A stretch of 64,000 nucleotides of DNA from RGIG8244 sp045639325. Its GTDB lineage: Bacteria; Verrucomicrobiota; Lentisphaeria; Victivallales; UBA1829. Positions 63,923 through 64,000 of the stretch are shown here, piece by piece; positions within the stretch are counted from its first letter, which is position 1, and the number at the start of each line of letters is the position of its first letter. The stretch lies in NCBI GenBank assembly GCA_045639325.1, contig JAZUCU010000022.1:43275-107274 (forward strand), in the 5' to 3' direction. The position numbers and the translations under genes were made by a program. A model generated the notes under the pieces. That model was given only the letters and a program-made list of their open reading frames with translations, was not told the origin of the DNA and made no database searches.

Positions 63923-64000
63923 ATGTCCTTTGAAAAAACGCAACAAAATCGTAGGTTTACGAAAAGAAAGGAAAACACAAAGATGGAAAAGAAAGAAATT
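63923..64000 (+). CDS. Start of an unidentified gene (3' partial)
   Basis: ATG at 63923 opens a frame to the window edge (26 codons) beginning MSFEKTQQNRRFTKRKENT, then a second Met in KMEKKEI. It has a good promoter and ribosome site. The Lys/Arg-rich beginning could be a pseudopilin leader or a regulator N-terminus, but the visible part is too short to name. Confidence 0.5.
   Translation, partial: MSFEKTQQNRRFTKRKENTKMEKKEI

Overview
The window looks like chromosomal DNA from a Lentisphaerota bacterium, probably Victivallis-like, within the Planctomycetota-Verrucomicrobiota-Chlamydiota (PVC) group. This assignment is inferred from content: pseudopilins with an FTLIELLVVIAIIAILA leader and a C-terminal H-x9-D/N-G motif sitting among polysaccharide-degradation genes, several DUF4838-type secreted proteins, Ser/Thr kinases carrying extra domains, an ECF sigma factor, and a Gram-negative BamA. 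No rRNA, tRNA, CRISPR array, insertion sequence or prophage is visible, and no gene-free stretch exceeds 300 bases.

Region 1 (1-15705, + strand) is a housekeeping block: the end of dnaB, then bamA, a small proline-rich lipoprotein with its own terminator, and a long run of tightly spaced genes: gyrA, folP, cdaA (c-di-AMP synthase), a ybbR-domain gene, a complete ribose-type sugar ABC importer (ATPase, permease, lipoprotein), an RsmB-like rRNA methyltransferase, a TatD-like hydrolase and tcdA. Several of these genes overlap through ATGA junctions and are probably cotranscribed. Region 2 (15699-23772, - strand) holds a Cas4/AddB-like Fe-S protein with a decayed nuclease site, sppA, a PfkB sugar kinase, a zinc-ribbon (pseudo)kinase and mutS.

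Region 3 (23886-49956) is the most distinctive part: three carbohydrate-utilization loci, each with its own pseudopilin. Locus A (30353 to 23886, -) is LacI regulator, PHP-domain protein, secreted two-repeat protein, pseudopilin, secreted DUF4838 protein. Locus B (37284 to 30467, -) is a large secreted DUF4838 protein with CBM modules, a pseudopilin and a cytoplasmic glycosidase-like protein. Locus C (41245 to 49956, +) is a GntR/LacI-hybrid regulator, GH130-like phosphorylase, secreted GH123/DUF4091-like protein, pseudopilin, cytoplasmic GH10 xylanase-like enzyme and GH20-like hexosaminidase. Between B and C lie a secreted protein of unknown function, an AraC regulator divergent from it, and a probably highly expressed monocistronic secreted protein. 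The recurring layout suggests secreted glycan-processing proteins working with a locus-specific pseudopilin at the cell surface, with cytoplasmic enzymes finishing oligosaccharide breakdown. No SusC/SusD pair is present.

Region 4 (50048-63745) contains a 1447-residue strand-loop-strand repeat protein with FG-GAP/VCBS-like repeats at its C-terminus; a three-gene - strand operon (cyclase-family protein, AAC(3)-like domain fused to a xylose-isomerase-like barrel, alpha/beta hydrolase); a membrane Ser/Thr kinase with a periplasmic FGE-like domain and two C-type-lectin-like domains, whose 3' end overlaps a convergent ECF sigma gene; and a PHP-domain gene followed by a nucleoside-deoxyribosyltransferase-like gene. 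The window ends at the start of another gene preceded by a clear terminator and promoter.

All family assignments come from reading motifs by eye. Promoters and operators are predictions from hexamer match, spacing and symmetry.
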